Shown here one piece after another: positions 38,550 through 51,500 of a stretch of 64,000 nucleotides of DNA. The notes under the pieces were generated by a model, which was not told where the DNA came from, did no database searches, and saw nothing but the letters and a program-made list of their open reading frames with translations. The first letter of the stretch is position 1. Each line of letters opens with the position of its first letter. The stretch comes from Mastigias papua. Lineage: Eukaryota > Cnidaria > Scyphozoa > Rhizostomeae > Mastigiidae. The stretch is taken from NCBI GenBank assembly GCA_964019165.1, contig OZ025282.1:11792229-11856228 (forward strand), given 5' to 3'. The position numbers and the translations under genes were made by a program.

Positions 38550-40045
38550 GTGAAACTATCATTGATAATAGCGTTTGGCCATCATACACCTATCCATTCT
38601 TGTTATCTAACTCTATGCATATAAAGGTAATTTAGGCCAAGTATGAGCAATGACAGTATATGCATATACTGCCGTATGCACGTACTTCAGTGCAAGTCGG
38701 GGAGACACATGGACTAAATGCCGTTTAAATGTTGAGTTGCAGTGATATGAACGGTTTAGTAATAGTTTCCACCTGAGATTAGCATTAGATCTCGTTATTA
38801 CACTCTGTAGAGTTATTACGGCTTTACAAGTTGCAAAACTGACATTACTGTGCTCATGCGAATTATTAGTTGAAAGACAAGTTTATGGAGATTAAGGCAT
38901 AATCTAAACGCATATCTACAATGAAACTATCAGTGATAATACCGTTTGGCCATCATACACCTATCCAGTCTTGTTTTCTAACTCTATGCATATATAGGTT
39001 AGTTAGGCCAAACATGAGCAATGACAGTAGATCCATATAGTACCGTATGCTCGTACTTCAGTGCAAGTTGGGGAAACACATGGACTAAATGCCGTTTAAA
39101 TGTTGAGTTGCAGTGATATGAACGGTTTAGTAATAGTTTCCAACTGAGATTAGCATTAGAACTCGTTATTACACTCTGTAGAGCAATAAAGGCCTTACAA
39201 GTTGCAAAACTGACATTACTGTGCACTTACCAATTATTAGTTGAAAGACAAGTTTAAGGAGGTTAAGGCATAATCTAAACGCATATCTACCATGAAACTA
39301 TCATCATAATACCCTTTGTCCATCATACTCCTATCCATTCTTGTTTTATAACTCTATGCATATATAGGTTATTTAGGCCAAATATGAGCAATGGCAGTAT
39401 ATGCATATACTGCCGTATGCTCGTACTTCAGTGCACGTCGGGGAAACACATGGACTAAATGCCGTTTAAATGTTGCGTTGCATAGATATGAATGGTTTAG
39501 TAATAGTTTCCAACTGAGATTAGCATTAGTTCTCGTTATTACACTCTGTAGAGCTATTACGGCTTTACAAGTTGCAAAACTGACATTAGTGTGCACATAT
39601 GAATTATTAGTTGAAAGACAAGTTTTAGGAGATTAAGGCATAATCTAAACGCATATCTACCATGAAACTATCAGTGATAATACCGTTTGGCCATCATACA
39701 CCTTTTGGCCATCATACATTATTCTTGTTTTCTATCTCTATGCATATAAAGGTAATTTAGGCCAAGTATGAGCAATGACAGTATATGCATATCATGCCGT
39801 ATGCTCGTACTTGAGTGTAATTAGGAGACACATATGGGCTTAGTGCCGTTTAAATGTCGAGTTGTAGTGATGTGAACGGTTTAGTAATAATTTCCAACTG
39901 AGATTAGCATTATTTCTCGTTATTACACTCTGTAGACCTATAAAGGCCTTACACGATGCAAAACTGACATTACTGTGCACTTACCAATTATTAGTTCAAA
40001 GACAAGTTTAACGAGTGTAAGGCATAATCTAAACGCATTTCTACC
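38550..40045. repeat. Transition zone between HOR families B and C
   Basis: Monomers start at 38,550, 38,921, 39,292 and 39,662. They do not belong to a clear repeated unit. The first follows a domain B end (CTAACCGCCTATCTACC) but has features of the domain C monomer at 40,046 (TTTCCACCTGAG, GAGTTATTACGG). The second resembles 40,417 (CCAGTCTTGTTTTC). The fourth is 384 bp with a local duplication. Its 3' half matches that of the monomer at 45,600 (GAGTTGTAGTGAT, AATAATTTCC), so the domain C duplication starts near 39,859. Confidence 0.75.
39686..39718. repeat. 15 bp local duplication in the 384 bp monomer
   Basis: TTTGGCCATCATACA occurs at 39,686-39,700 and again at 39,704-39,718, and the next ATCC of the usual monomer is missing. 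The net gain is 13 bp, giving the longest monomer I saw in the window. It looks like a replication slippage event. I saw no other copy of it here. Confidence 0.88.
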
Positions 40046-42637
40046 GTGATACTATCATTTATAATATCGTTTGGCCATCAAACACCTATCCATTCGCGTA
40101 TTCTAACTCTATGCATATAAAGGTAATTTAGGCCAAGTATTAGCAATGACAGTATATGCATATACTGCTGTATCCTCATACTTCAGTGCAAGTAGGGGAA
40201 ACACATGGACTAAATGCCATTTAGATGTTGAATTGCAGTGATATGAACGGTTTAGTAATAGTTTCCACCTGAGATTAGCATTAGATCTCGTTATTACACT
40301 CTGTAGAGTTATTACGGCTATACAAGTTGCAAAACTGACATTACTGCGCTCATGCGAATTATTAGTTGAAAGACAATTTGATGGAGATTAAGGGATAATC
40401 TAAACGCATATCTACCATAAAACTATCAGTGATAATACCGCTTGGCCATCATACACTTATCCAGTCTTGTTTTCTAACTCTATGCATATAAAGGTAATTT
40501 AGGCCAAGTATGAGCAATGACAGTATATGCATATCATACCGTATGCTCGTACTTGCGTGTAATTAGGAGACACATATGGGCTTAATGCCATTTAAATGTT
40601 GAGTTGCAGTGATATGAACGGTTTAGTAATAGTTTCCAACTGAGATTAGCATTAGTTCTCGTTATTACACTCTGTAGATCTATTACGGTTTTACAAGTTC
40701 CAAAACTGACATTACTTTGCACATATGAATTATTAGTTGACAGACAAGTTTAAGGAGATTAAGGCATAATCTAAACGCATATCTACAATGAAACTATCAT
40801 TGAAAATACCGTTTGGCCATCATACACCTATCCATTCTTGTTTTCTAACTCTATACATATATAGGTTACTTAGGCCAAATATGAACAATGACAGTATATG
40901 CATATACTTCCGTATACTCGTACTTCAGTGCAAGTTGGGGAAACACATGGACTAAATGCCGTTTAAATGTTGAGTTGCAGTGATATGAACGGTTTAGTAA
41001 TAGTTTCCAACTGAGATTAGCATTAGCTCTCGTTATTACACTCTGTAGAGTTATTACGGCTTTACAAGTTGCAAAACTAACATTACTGTGCACCTACCAA
41101 GTATTAGTTCAAAGACAAGTTTAAGGAGATTAAGGCATAATCTAAACGCATATCTACCTTCAAACTATCATTGATAACACCGTTTGGCCATCATACACCT
41201 AACCATTCTTGTTTTCTAACTCTTTGCATATAAAGGTAATGTAGGAAAAAGTATGAGCAATGACAGTATATGCATATACTGCCGCATGCGCGTACTTCAG
41301 TGCAAGTAGGGGAAACGCATGGACTAAATGCCGTTTAAATGTTGAGTTGCAGTGATATGAACGGTTTTGTAATAGTTTCCAACTGAGATTAGCATTAGTT
41401 CTCGTTATTACACTCTGTAGAGCTATAAAGGCCTTACAACTTGCAAAACTGACATTACTGTCCACTTAACAATTATTAGTTGAACGACAATTTTAAGGAG
41501 TTTAAGGCATAATCTAAACGCATATCTACCATGAAACTATCATTGATAATACCGTTTGGCCATCATATACATATCCATTCTTGTTTTCTAACTCTATGCA
41601 TATATAGGTTAGTTAGGCCAAATATGAGCAATGACAGTATATTCATATACTGCCGTATGCTCGTACGTCAGTGCAAGTCGGTGAAACACATGGACTAAAT
41701 GCCGTTTAAATGTTGAGTTGCAGTGATATGAACGGTTTAGTAATAGTTTCCAACTGAGATTAGCATTAGATCTCGATATTACACTCTCTATAAAGGACTT
41801 ACAAGTTGCAAAACTGACAATACTGTGCACTTACCAATTATTAGTTCAAAGACAAGTTTAAGGAGTTTAAGGCATAATCTAAACAAATATCTACCGTGAA
41901 ACTATCAGTGATAATACCGTTTGGCCATCATACACGTATCCATTCTTGTTGTCTAGCTCTATGCATATAAAGGTTACTTAGGCCAAATATGAACAATGAC
42001 AGTATATGCATATACTTCCGTATACTCGTACTTCAGTGCAAGTTGGGGAAACACATGGACTAAATGCCGTTTAAATGTTGAGTTGCAGTGATATGAACGG
42101 TTTGGTAATAGTTTCCAACTGAGATTAGCATTAGTTCTCGTTATTACACTCTGTAGAGCTATTACGGCTTTACAACTTGCAAAACTGACATTACTGTGCA
42201 CATATGAATTATTAGTTCAAAGACAAGTTGTAGGAGATTAAGGCATAGTCTAAACGCATATCTACCATGAAACTATCAGTGATAATACCGTTTGGCCATC
42301 ATACACCTATCCATTCTTGGTTTATACCTCTATGCATATAAAGATTATTTAGGCCAAATATGAGCAATGACAGTATATGCATATACTGCCGTATGCTCGT
42401 ACTTCAGTGCAAGGTGGGGAAACACATGGACTAAATGCCGTTTAAATGTTGAGTTGCAGTGATATGAACGGTTTAGTAATAGTTTCCAACTGAGATTAGC
42501 AATAGATCTCGTTATTAAACTCTGTAGAGCTATTACGGCTTTACAAGTTGCAAAACTGACATTACTGTGCACATATGAATTATTAGTTGACAGACAAGTT
42601 TAAGGAGATTAAGGCATAATCTAAACGCATATCTACC

Positions 42638-43008
42638 ATGAAACTATCAGTGATAATACCGTTCGGCCATCATACACCTATCTAGTCTTGTTTTCTAACT
42701 CTATGCATATATATGTTAGGTAGGCCAAATATGAGCAATGACAGTATATGCATATACTGCCGTATGATCGTACTTCAGTGCAAGTTGGGGAAACACATGG
42801 ACTAAATGCCGTTTAAATGTTGAGTTGCAGTGATATGAACGGTTTAGTAATAGTTTCCAACTGAGATTAGCATTAGTTCTCGTTATTACACTCTGTAGAG
42901 CTATAAAGGCCTTACAAGTTGCAAAACTGACATTACTGTGCATATATGAATTATTAGTTCAAAGACAAGTTTAAGGAGATTAAGGCATAATCTAAACGCA
43001 TATCTACA
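42638..43008. repeat. Monomer showing an internal ~185 bp dimer structure
   Basis: The two halves of the monomer share short motifs in the same order. CAGTGATA lies at positions 11 and 191, and ACCGTTT/AACGGTTT at 21 and 201. CATTCTTGTT/CATTAGTTCT lies at 46 and 234, and ACTCT at 61 and 253. GCAATGACA/GCAAAACTGACA lies at 98 and 284, and TACTG at 118 and 297. TTCAGTGCAAGT/TTCAAAGACAAGT lies at 137 and 321, and CATGGACTAAATGC/CATAATCTAAACGC at 159 and 349. Every offset falls between 179 and 192. The simplest reading is an ancient duplication of a nucleosome-sized unit that diverged and was then amplified as a dimer. This is a by-eye alignment without a significance test. Confidence 0.6.
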
Positions 43009-45785
43009 ATGACACTATCATTGATAACACCGTTTGGCCATCATACACCTATAATTCTTGTTTCCAACCTCTATGCATATAAAGGTTATTTAGGCCAAAT
43101 ACGAGCAATGACAGTATATCCATATACTGCCGTAAGCTCGTACTTCAGTGCACGTCGTGGAAAAACATGGACTAAATGCCGTTTAAATGTAGAGTTGCAG
43201 TGATATGAACGGTTTAGTAATAGTTTCCAACTGAGATTAGCATTAGCTCTCGTTATTACACTCTGTAGAGCTATTACGGCTTTACAAGTTGCAAAACTAA
43301 CATTACTGTGCACCTACCAATTATTAGTTCAAAGACAAGTTTAAGGAGATTAAGGCATAATCTAAACGCATTTCTACCGTGAAACTATCATTTTATAATA
43401 CCGTTTGGCCATCATAGACCTATTCATTCTTGTTTTCTACCTCTATGCATATAAAGGTTATTTAGGCCCAGTATTAGCAATGACAGTATATGTATATACT
43501 GCCGTATGCTCGTACTTCAGTGCAAGTCGGGGAAACACATGGACTTCATGCCGTGTACATGTTGCTTTGCAGTGATATGAACGGTTTAGTAATAGTTTCC
43601 AACTGAGATTAGCATTAGTTCTCGTTATTACACTCTGTAGAGCTATAAAGGCCTTACAAGTGGCAAAACTGACATTACTGTCCACTTAACAATTATTAGT
43701 TGAACGACAAGTTTAAGGAGTTTAAGGCATAATCTAAACGCATATCTACCATGAAACTATCATTGATAATACCGTTTGGCCATCATATACATATCCATTT
43801 TTGTTTTCTAACTCTATGCATATATAGGTTAGTTAGGCCAAATATGAGCAATGACAGTATATGAATATACTGCCGTATGCTCGTACTTCAGTGCAAGTTG
43901 GGGAAACACATGGACAAAATGCCACTTAAATGTTGAGTTGAAGTGATATGAACGGTTTAGTAATAGTTTCCTACTGAGATCAGCATTAGTTCTCGTTATT
44001 ACACACTGTAGAGCTATAAAGGCCTTACAAGTTGCAAAACTGACATTACTGTGCATATATGAATTATTAGTTGACAGACAAGTTTAAGGAGATTAAGGCA
44101 TAATCTAAACGCATATCTACCATGAAACTATCAGTGATAATACCGTTTGGCCATCATACATTTATCCATGTTTGTTGTTTAACTCTATGCATATAGAGGT
44201 TATTTAGGCCAAATATGAGCAATGACAGTATATGCATATACTGCCGTATGCTCGTACTTCAGTGCAAGTTGGGGAAACACATGGACTAAATGCCGTTTAA
44301 ATGTTGAGTGGCAGTGATATGAACGGTTTAGTAATAGTTTCCAACTGAGAGTAGCATTAGATCTCGATATTACACTCTCTATAAAGGACTTACAAGTTGC
44401 AAAACTGACATTACTGTGCACTTACCAATTATTAGTTCAAAGACAAGTTTAAGGAGTTTAAGGCATAATCTAAACGCATATCTACCGTGAAACTATCAGT
44501 GATAATACCGTTTGGCCATCATACACCTATCCATTCTTGTTTTCTAACTCTATGCATATACAAGTAATTTAGGCCAAGTATGAGCAATGACGGTAGATGC
44601 ATATACTGCCGTTTGCTCGTACTTCAGTGCAAGGTGGGGAAACACATGGACAAAATGCCGTTTAAATGTTGAGTTGAAGTGATATGAACGGTTTAGTAAT
44701 AGTTTCCAACTGAGATTAGCATTAGTTCTCGTTATTACACTCTGTAGAGCTATTATGGCTTTACAAGTTGCAAAAGTGACATTACTGTGCACTTACCAAT
44801 TATTAGTTCAAAGACAAGTTTAAGGCGATTAAGGCATAATCTAAAGGCATATCTACCATGAAACTATCAGTGATAACACAGTTTGGCGATCATACACCTA
44901 TCCATTCTTGTGTTCTAACTCTATGCATATAAAGGTAATGTAGGAAAAAGTATGAGCAATGACAGTATATGCATATACTGCCGCATGCGCGTACTTCAGT
45001 GCAAGGTGGGGAAACACATGGACAAAATGCCGTTTAAATGTTGAGTTGCAGTGATATGAACGGTTTAGTAATAGTTTCCAACTGATATTTGCATTAGTTC
45101 TCGTTATTACACTCTGTAGAGCTATTACGGCTTTACAAGTTGCAAACCTGACATTACTGTGCACATACGAGATATTAGTTGAAAGAAGAGTTTAAGGAGA
45201 TTAAATGCATAATCTCAATGCATATACCATGAAACTATCATTGATAATACCGTTTGGCCATCATACACGTATCCATTCTTGTTTTCTAACTCTATGCATA
45301 TAAAGGTTACTTAGGCCAAATATGAACAATGACAGTATATGCATATACTTCCGTATACTCGTACTTCAGTGCAAGTTGGGGAAACACATGGACTAAATGC
45401 CGTTTAAATGTTGAGTTGCAGTGATATGAACGGTTTAGTAATAGTTTCCAACTGAGATTAGCATTAGTTCTCGTTATTACACTCTGTAGAGCTATTACGG
45501 CTTAACAACTTGCAAAACTGACATTACTGTGCACATATGAATTATTAGTTCAAAGACAAGTTGTAGGAGATTAAGGCATAGTCTAAACGCATATCTACCA
45601 TGAAACTATCAGTGATAATACCGTTTGGCCATCATACACCTATCCATTCTTGGTTTATACCTCTATGCATATAAAGATTATTTAGGCCAAATATGAGCAA
45701 TGACAGTATATGCATATACTGCCATATGCTCGTACTTCAGTGCAAGGTGGGGAAACACATGGACTAAATGCCGTTTAAATGTTGA
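42638..45785. repeat. Domain C, partial 14-monomer unit (first 8.5 monomers)
   Basis: Monomers at 42,638, 43,009, 43,379, 43,751, 44,122, 44,487, 44,858, 45,229 and 45,600 match 53,008-56,130 at an offset of 10,370 bp. The match stops near 45,785, where the 5,925 bp duplication restarts. The monomer at 43,009 lacks ATCC after CACCTAT and loses its reading register by one base against its partner at 53,379. The 44,122 type is 365 bp because of the 6 bp deletion. Confidence 0.85.
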
Positions 45786-48562
45786 GTTGTAGTGATATGA
45801 ACGGTTTAGTAATAATTTCCAACTGAGATTAGCATTATTTCTCGTTATTACACTCTGTAGACCTATAAAGGCCTTACACGATGCAAAACTGACATTACTG
45901 TGCACTTACCAATTATTAGTTCAAAGACAAGTTTAACGAGTGTAAGGCATAATCTAAACGCATTTCTACCGTGATACTATCATTTATAATATCGTTTGGC
46001 CATCAAACACCTATCCATTCGCGTATTCTAACTCTATGCATATAAAGGTAATTTAGGCCAAGTATTAGCAATGACAGTATATGCATATACTGCTGTATCC
46101 TCATACTTCAGTGCAAGTAGGGGAAACACATGGACTAAATGCCATTTAGATGTTGAATTGCAGTGATATGAACGGTTTAGTAATAGTTTCCACCTGAGAT
46201 TAGCATTAGATCTCGTTATTACACTCTGTAGAGTTATTACGGCTATACAAGTTGCAAAACTGACATTACTGCGCTCATGCGAATTATTAGTTGAAAGACA
46301 ATTTTATGGAGATTAAGGGATAATCTAAACGCATATCTACCATAAAACTATCAGTGATAATACCGCTTGGCCATCATACACTTATCCAGTCTTGTTTTCT
46401 AACTCTATGCATATAAAGGTAATTTAGGCCAAGTATGAGCAATGACAGTATATGCATATCATACCGTATGCTCGTACTTGCGTGTAATTAGGAGACACAT
46501 ATGGGCTTAATGCCATTTAAATGTTGAGTTGCAGTGATATGAACGGTTTAGTAATAGTTTCCAACTGAGATTAGCATTAGTTCTCGTTATTACACTCTGT
46601 AGATCTATTACGGTTTTACAAGTTCCAAAACTGACATTACTTTGCACATATGAATTATTAGTTGACAGACAAGTTTAAGGAGATTAAGGCATAATCTAAA
46701 CGCATATCTACAATGAAACTATCATTGAAAATACCGTTTGGCCATCATACACCTATCCATTCTTGTTTTCTAACTCTATACATATATAGGTTACTTAGGC
46801 CAAATATGAACAATGACAGTATATGCATATACTTCCGTATACTCGTACTTCAGTGCAAGTTGGGGAAACACATGGACTAAATGCCGTTTAAATGTTGAGT
46901 TGCAGTGATATGAACGGTTTAGTAATAGTTTCCAACTGAGATTAGCATTAGCTCTCGTTATTACACTCTGTAGAGTTATTACGGCTTTACAAGTTGCAAA
47001 ACTAACATTACTGTGCACCTACCAAGTATTAGTTCAAAGACAAGTTTAAGGAGATTAAGGCATAATCTAAACGCATATCTACCTTCAAACTATCATTGAT
47101 AACACCGTTTGGCCATCATACACCTAACCATTCTTGTTTTCTAACTCTTTGCATATAAAGGTAATGTAGGAAAAAGTATGAGCAATGACAGTATATGCAT
47201 ATACTGCCGCATGCGCGTACTTCAGTGCAAGTAGGGGAAACACATGGACTAAATGCCGTTTAAATGTTGAGTTGCAGTGATATGAACGGTTTTGTAATAG
47301 TTTCCAACTGAGATTAGCATTAGTTCTCGTTATTACACTCTGTAGAGCTATAAAGGCCTTACAACTTGCAAAACTGACATTACTGTCCACTTAACAATTA
47401 TTAGTTGAACGACAATTTTAAGGAGTTTAAGGCATAATCTAAACGCATATCTACCATGAAACTATCATTGATAATACCGTTTGGCCATCATATACATATC
47501 CATTCTTGTTTTCTAACTCTATGCATATATAGGTTAGTTAGGCCAAATATGAGCAATGACAGTATATTCATATACTGCCGTATGCTCGTACGTCAGTGCA
47601 AGTCGGTGAAACACATGGACTAAATGCCGTTTAAATGTTGAGTTGCAGTGATATGAACGGTTTAGTAATAGTTTCCAACTGAGATTAGCATTAGATCTCG
47701 ATATTACACTCTCTATAAAGGACTTACAAGTTGCAAAACTGACAATACTGTGCACTTACCAATTATTAGTTCAAAGACAAGTTTAAGGAGTTTAAGGCAT
47801 AATCTAAACAAATATCTACCGTGAAACTATCAGTGATAATACCGTTTGGCCATCATACACGTATCCATTCTTGTTGTCTAGCTCTATGCATATAAAGGTT
47901 ACTTAGGCCAAATATGAACAATGACAGTATATGCATATACTTCCGTATACTCGTACTTCAGTGCAAGTTGGGGAAACACATGGACTAAATGCCGTTTAAA
48001 TGTTGAGTTGCAGTGATATGAACGGTTTGGTAATAGTTTCCAACTGAGATTAGCATTAGTTCTCGTTATTACACTCTGTAGAGCTATTACGGCTTTACAA
48101 CTTGCAAAACTGACATTACTGTGCACATATGAATTATTAGTTCAAAGACAAGTTGTAGGAGATTAAGGCATAGTCTAAACGCATATCTACCATGAAACTA
48201 TCAGTGATAATACCGTTTGGCCATCATACACCTATCCATTCTTGGTTTATACCTCTATGCAGATAAAGATTATTTAGGCCAAATATGAGCAATGACAGTA
48301 TATGCATATACTGCCGTATGCTCGTACTTCAGTGCAAGGTGGGGAAACACATGGACTAAATGCCGTTTAAATGTTGAGTTGCAGTGATATGAACGGTTTA
48401 GTAATAGTTTCCAACTGAGATTAGCAATAGATCTCGTTATTAAACTCTGTAGAGCTATTACGGCTTTACAAGTTGCAAAACTGACATTACTGTGCACATA
48501 TGAATTATTAGTTGACAGACAAGTTTAAGGAGATTAAGGCATAATCTAAACGCATATCTACC

Positions 48563-51500
48563 ATGAAACTATCAGTGATAATACCGTTCGGCCATCATAC
48601 ACCTATCTAGTCTTGTTTTCTAACTCTATGCATATATAGGTTAGGTAGGCCAAATATGAGCAATGACAGTATATGCATATACTGCCGTATGATCGTACTT
48701 CAGTGCAAGTTGGGGAAACACATGGACTAAATGCCGTTTAAATGTTGAGTTGCAGTGATATGAACGGTTTAGTAATAGTTTCCAACTGAGATTAGCATTA
48801 GCTCTCGTTATTACACTCTGTAGAGCTATTACGGCTTTACAAGTTGCAAAACTAACATTACTGTGCACCTACCAATTATTAGTTCAAAGACAAGTTTAAG
48901 GAGATTAAGGCATAATCTACACGCATATCTACCATGAAACTATCATTGATAATACCGTTTGGCCATCATATACATATCCATTTTTGTTTTCTAACTCTAT
49001 GCATATATAGGTTAGTTAGGCCAAATATGAGCAATGACAGTATATGAATATACTGCCGTATGCTCGTACTTCAGTGCAAGTTGGGGAAACACATGGACAA
49101 AATGCCACTTAAATGTTGAGTTGAAGTGATATGAACGGTTTAGTAATAGTTTCCTACTGAGATCAGCATTAGTTCTCGTTATTACACACTGTAGAGCTAT
49201 AAAGGCCTTACAAGTTGCAAAACTGACATTACTGTGCATATATGAATTATTAGTTGACAGACAAGTTTAAGGAGATTAAGGCATAATCTAAACGCATATC
49301 TACCATGAAACTATCAGTGATAATACCGTTTGGCCATCATACATTTATCCATGTTTGTTGTTTAACTCTATGCATATAGAGGTTATTTAGGCCAAATATG
49401 AGCAATGACAGTATATGCATATACTGCCGTATGCTCGTACTTCAGTGCAAGTTGGGGAAACACATGGACAAAATGCCGTTTAAATGTTGAGTTGAAGTGA
49501 TATGAACGGTTTAGTAATAGTTTCCAACTGAGAGTAGCATTAGATCTCGATATTACACTCTCTATAAAGGACTTACAAGTTGCAAAACTGACATTACTGT
49601 GCACTTACCAATTATTAGTTCAAAGACAAGTTTAAGGAGTTTAAGGCATAATCTAAACGCATATCTACCGTGAAACTATCAGTGATAATACCGTTTGGCC
49701 ATCATACACCTATCCATTCTTGTTTTCTAACTCTATGCATATACAAGTAATTTAGGCCAAGTATGAGCAATGACGGTAGATGCATATACTGCCGTTTGCT
49801 CGTACTTCAGTGCAAGGTGGGGAAACACATGGACAAAATGCCGTTTAAATGTTGAGTTGAAGTGATATGAACGGTTTAGTAATAGTTTCCAACTGAGATT
49901 AGCATTAGTTCTCGTTATTACACTCTGTAGAGCTATTATGGCTTTACAAGTTGCAAAAGTGACATTACTGTGCACTTACCAATTATTAGTTCAAAGACAA
50001 GTTTAAGGCGATTAAGGCATAATCTAAAGGCATATCTACCATGAAACTATCAGTGATAACACAGTTTGGCGATCATACACCTATCCATTCTTGTGTTCTA
50101 ACTCTATGCATATAAAGGTAATTTAGGCCAAGTATGAGCAATAACAGTATATGCATATACTGCCGTATGCGCGTACTTCAGTTCAATTCGGGGAAACACA
50201 TGGACTAAAAGCCGTTTAAATGTTGAGTTGCAGTGATATGAACGGTTTAGTAATAGTTTCCAACTGATATTTGCATTAGTTCTCGTTATTACACTCTGTA
50301 GAGCTATTACGGCTTTACAAGTTGCAAACCTGACATTACTGTGCACATACGAGATATTAGTTGAAAGAAGAGTTTAAGGAGATTAAATGCATAATCTCAA
50401 TGCATATACCATGAAACTATCATTGATAATACCGTTTGGCCATCATACACGTATCCATTCTTGTTTTCTAACTCTATGCATATAAAGGTTACTTAGGCCA
50501 AATATGAACAATGACAGTATATGCATATACTTCCGTATACTCGTACTTCAGTGCAAGTTGGGGAAACACATGGACTAAATGCCGTTTAAATGTTGAGTTG
50601 CAGTGATATGAACGGTTTAGTAATAGTTTCCAACTGAGATTAGCATTAGTTCTCGTTATTACACTCTGTAGAGCTATTACGGCTTAACAACTTGCAAAAC
50701 TGACATTACTGTGCACATATGAATTATTAGTTCAAAGACAAGTTGTAGGAGATTAAGGCATAGTCTAAACGCATATCTACCATGAAACTATCAGTGATAA
50801 TACCGTTTGGCCATCATACACCTATCCATTCTTGGTTTATACCTCTATGCATATAAAGATTATTTAGGCCAAATATGAGCAATGACAGTATATGCATATA
50901 CTGCCATATGCTCGTATTTCAGTGCAAGGTGGGGAAACACATGGACTAAATGCCGTTTAAATGTTGAGTTGCAGTGATATGAACGGTTTAGTAATAGTTT
51001 CCAACTGATATTAGCATTAGTTCTCGTTATTACACTCTGTAGAGCTATTACGGCTTTACAACTTGCAAAACTGACATTACTGTGCACATACGAATTATTA
51101 GTTGAAAGACAAGTTTAAGGAGATTAAGGCATAATCTAAACGCATATCTACCATGAAACTATCCGTGATAATACCGTTTGGACATCATACACCTATCCAT
51201 GCTTGTTTTCTACCTCTATGCATATAAAGGTAATTTAGGCCAAGTATGAGCAATGACAGTATATGCATATAGTGCCGCATGCGCGTACTAAAGTGCAAGT
51301 CGGGGAAACACATGGACTAAATGCCTTTTAAATGTTGAGTTGCAGTGATATGAACGGTTTAGTAATAGTTTCCAACTGAGATTAGCATTAGTTCTCGTTA
51401 TTACACTCTGTAGAGCTATAAAGGCCTTACAAGTTGCAAAACTAACATTATTGTGCACATATGAATTATTAGTTCAAAGACAAGTAGTAGGAGATTAAGG

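Larger units (their letters stand above)
40046..48900. repeat. Domain C, 16-monomer duplication (5,925 bp offset)
   Basis: Monomers at 40,046, 40,417, 40,788, 41,159, 41,531, 41,896, 42,267 and 42,638 recur at 45,971, 46,342, 46,713, 47,084, 47,456, 47,821, 48,192 and 48,563. The intervening monomers start at 43,009, 43,379, 43,751, 44,122, 44,487, 44,858, 45,229 and 45,600. The left junction is in the 3' half of 45,600, near 45,784, where a domain C monomer switches into the 39,662-type. Differences are isolated, for example GAAACGCATGG at about 41,313 against GAAACACATGG at about 47,238. It is a large, recent tandem duplication. Confidence 0.87.

Noticed and set aside
39391..39636. 81-codon plus-strand open frame unlike the usual plus-strand frame
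   Set aside because: It is a different frame of an ordinary monomer, opened by chance substitutions. No matching frame recurs in neighbouring monomers.
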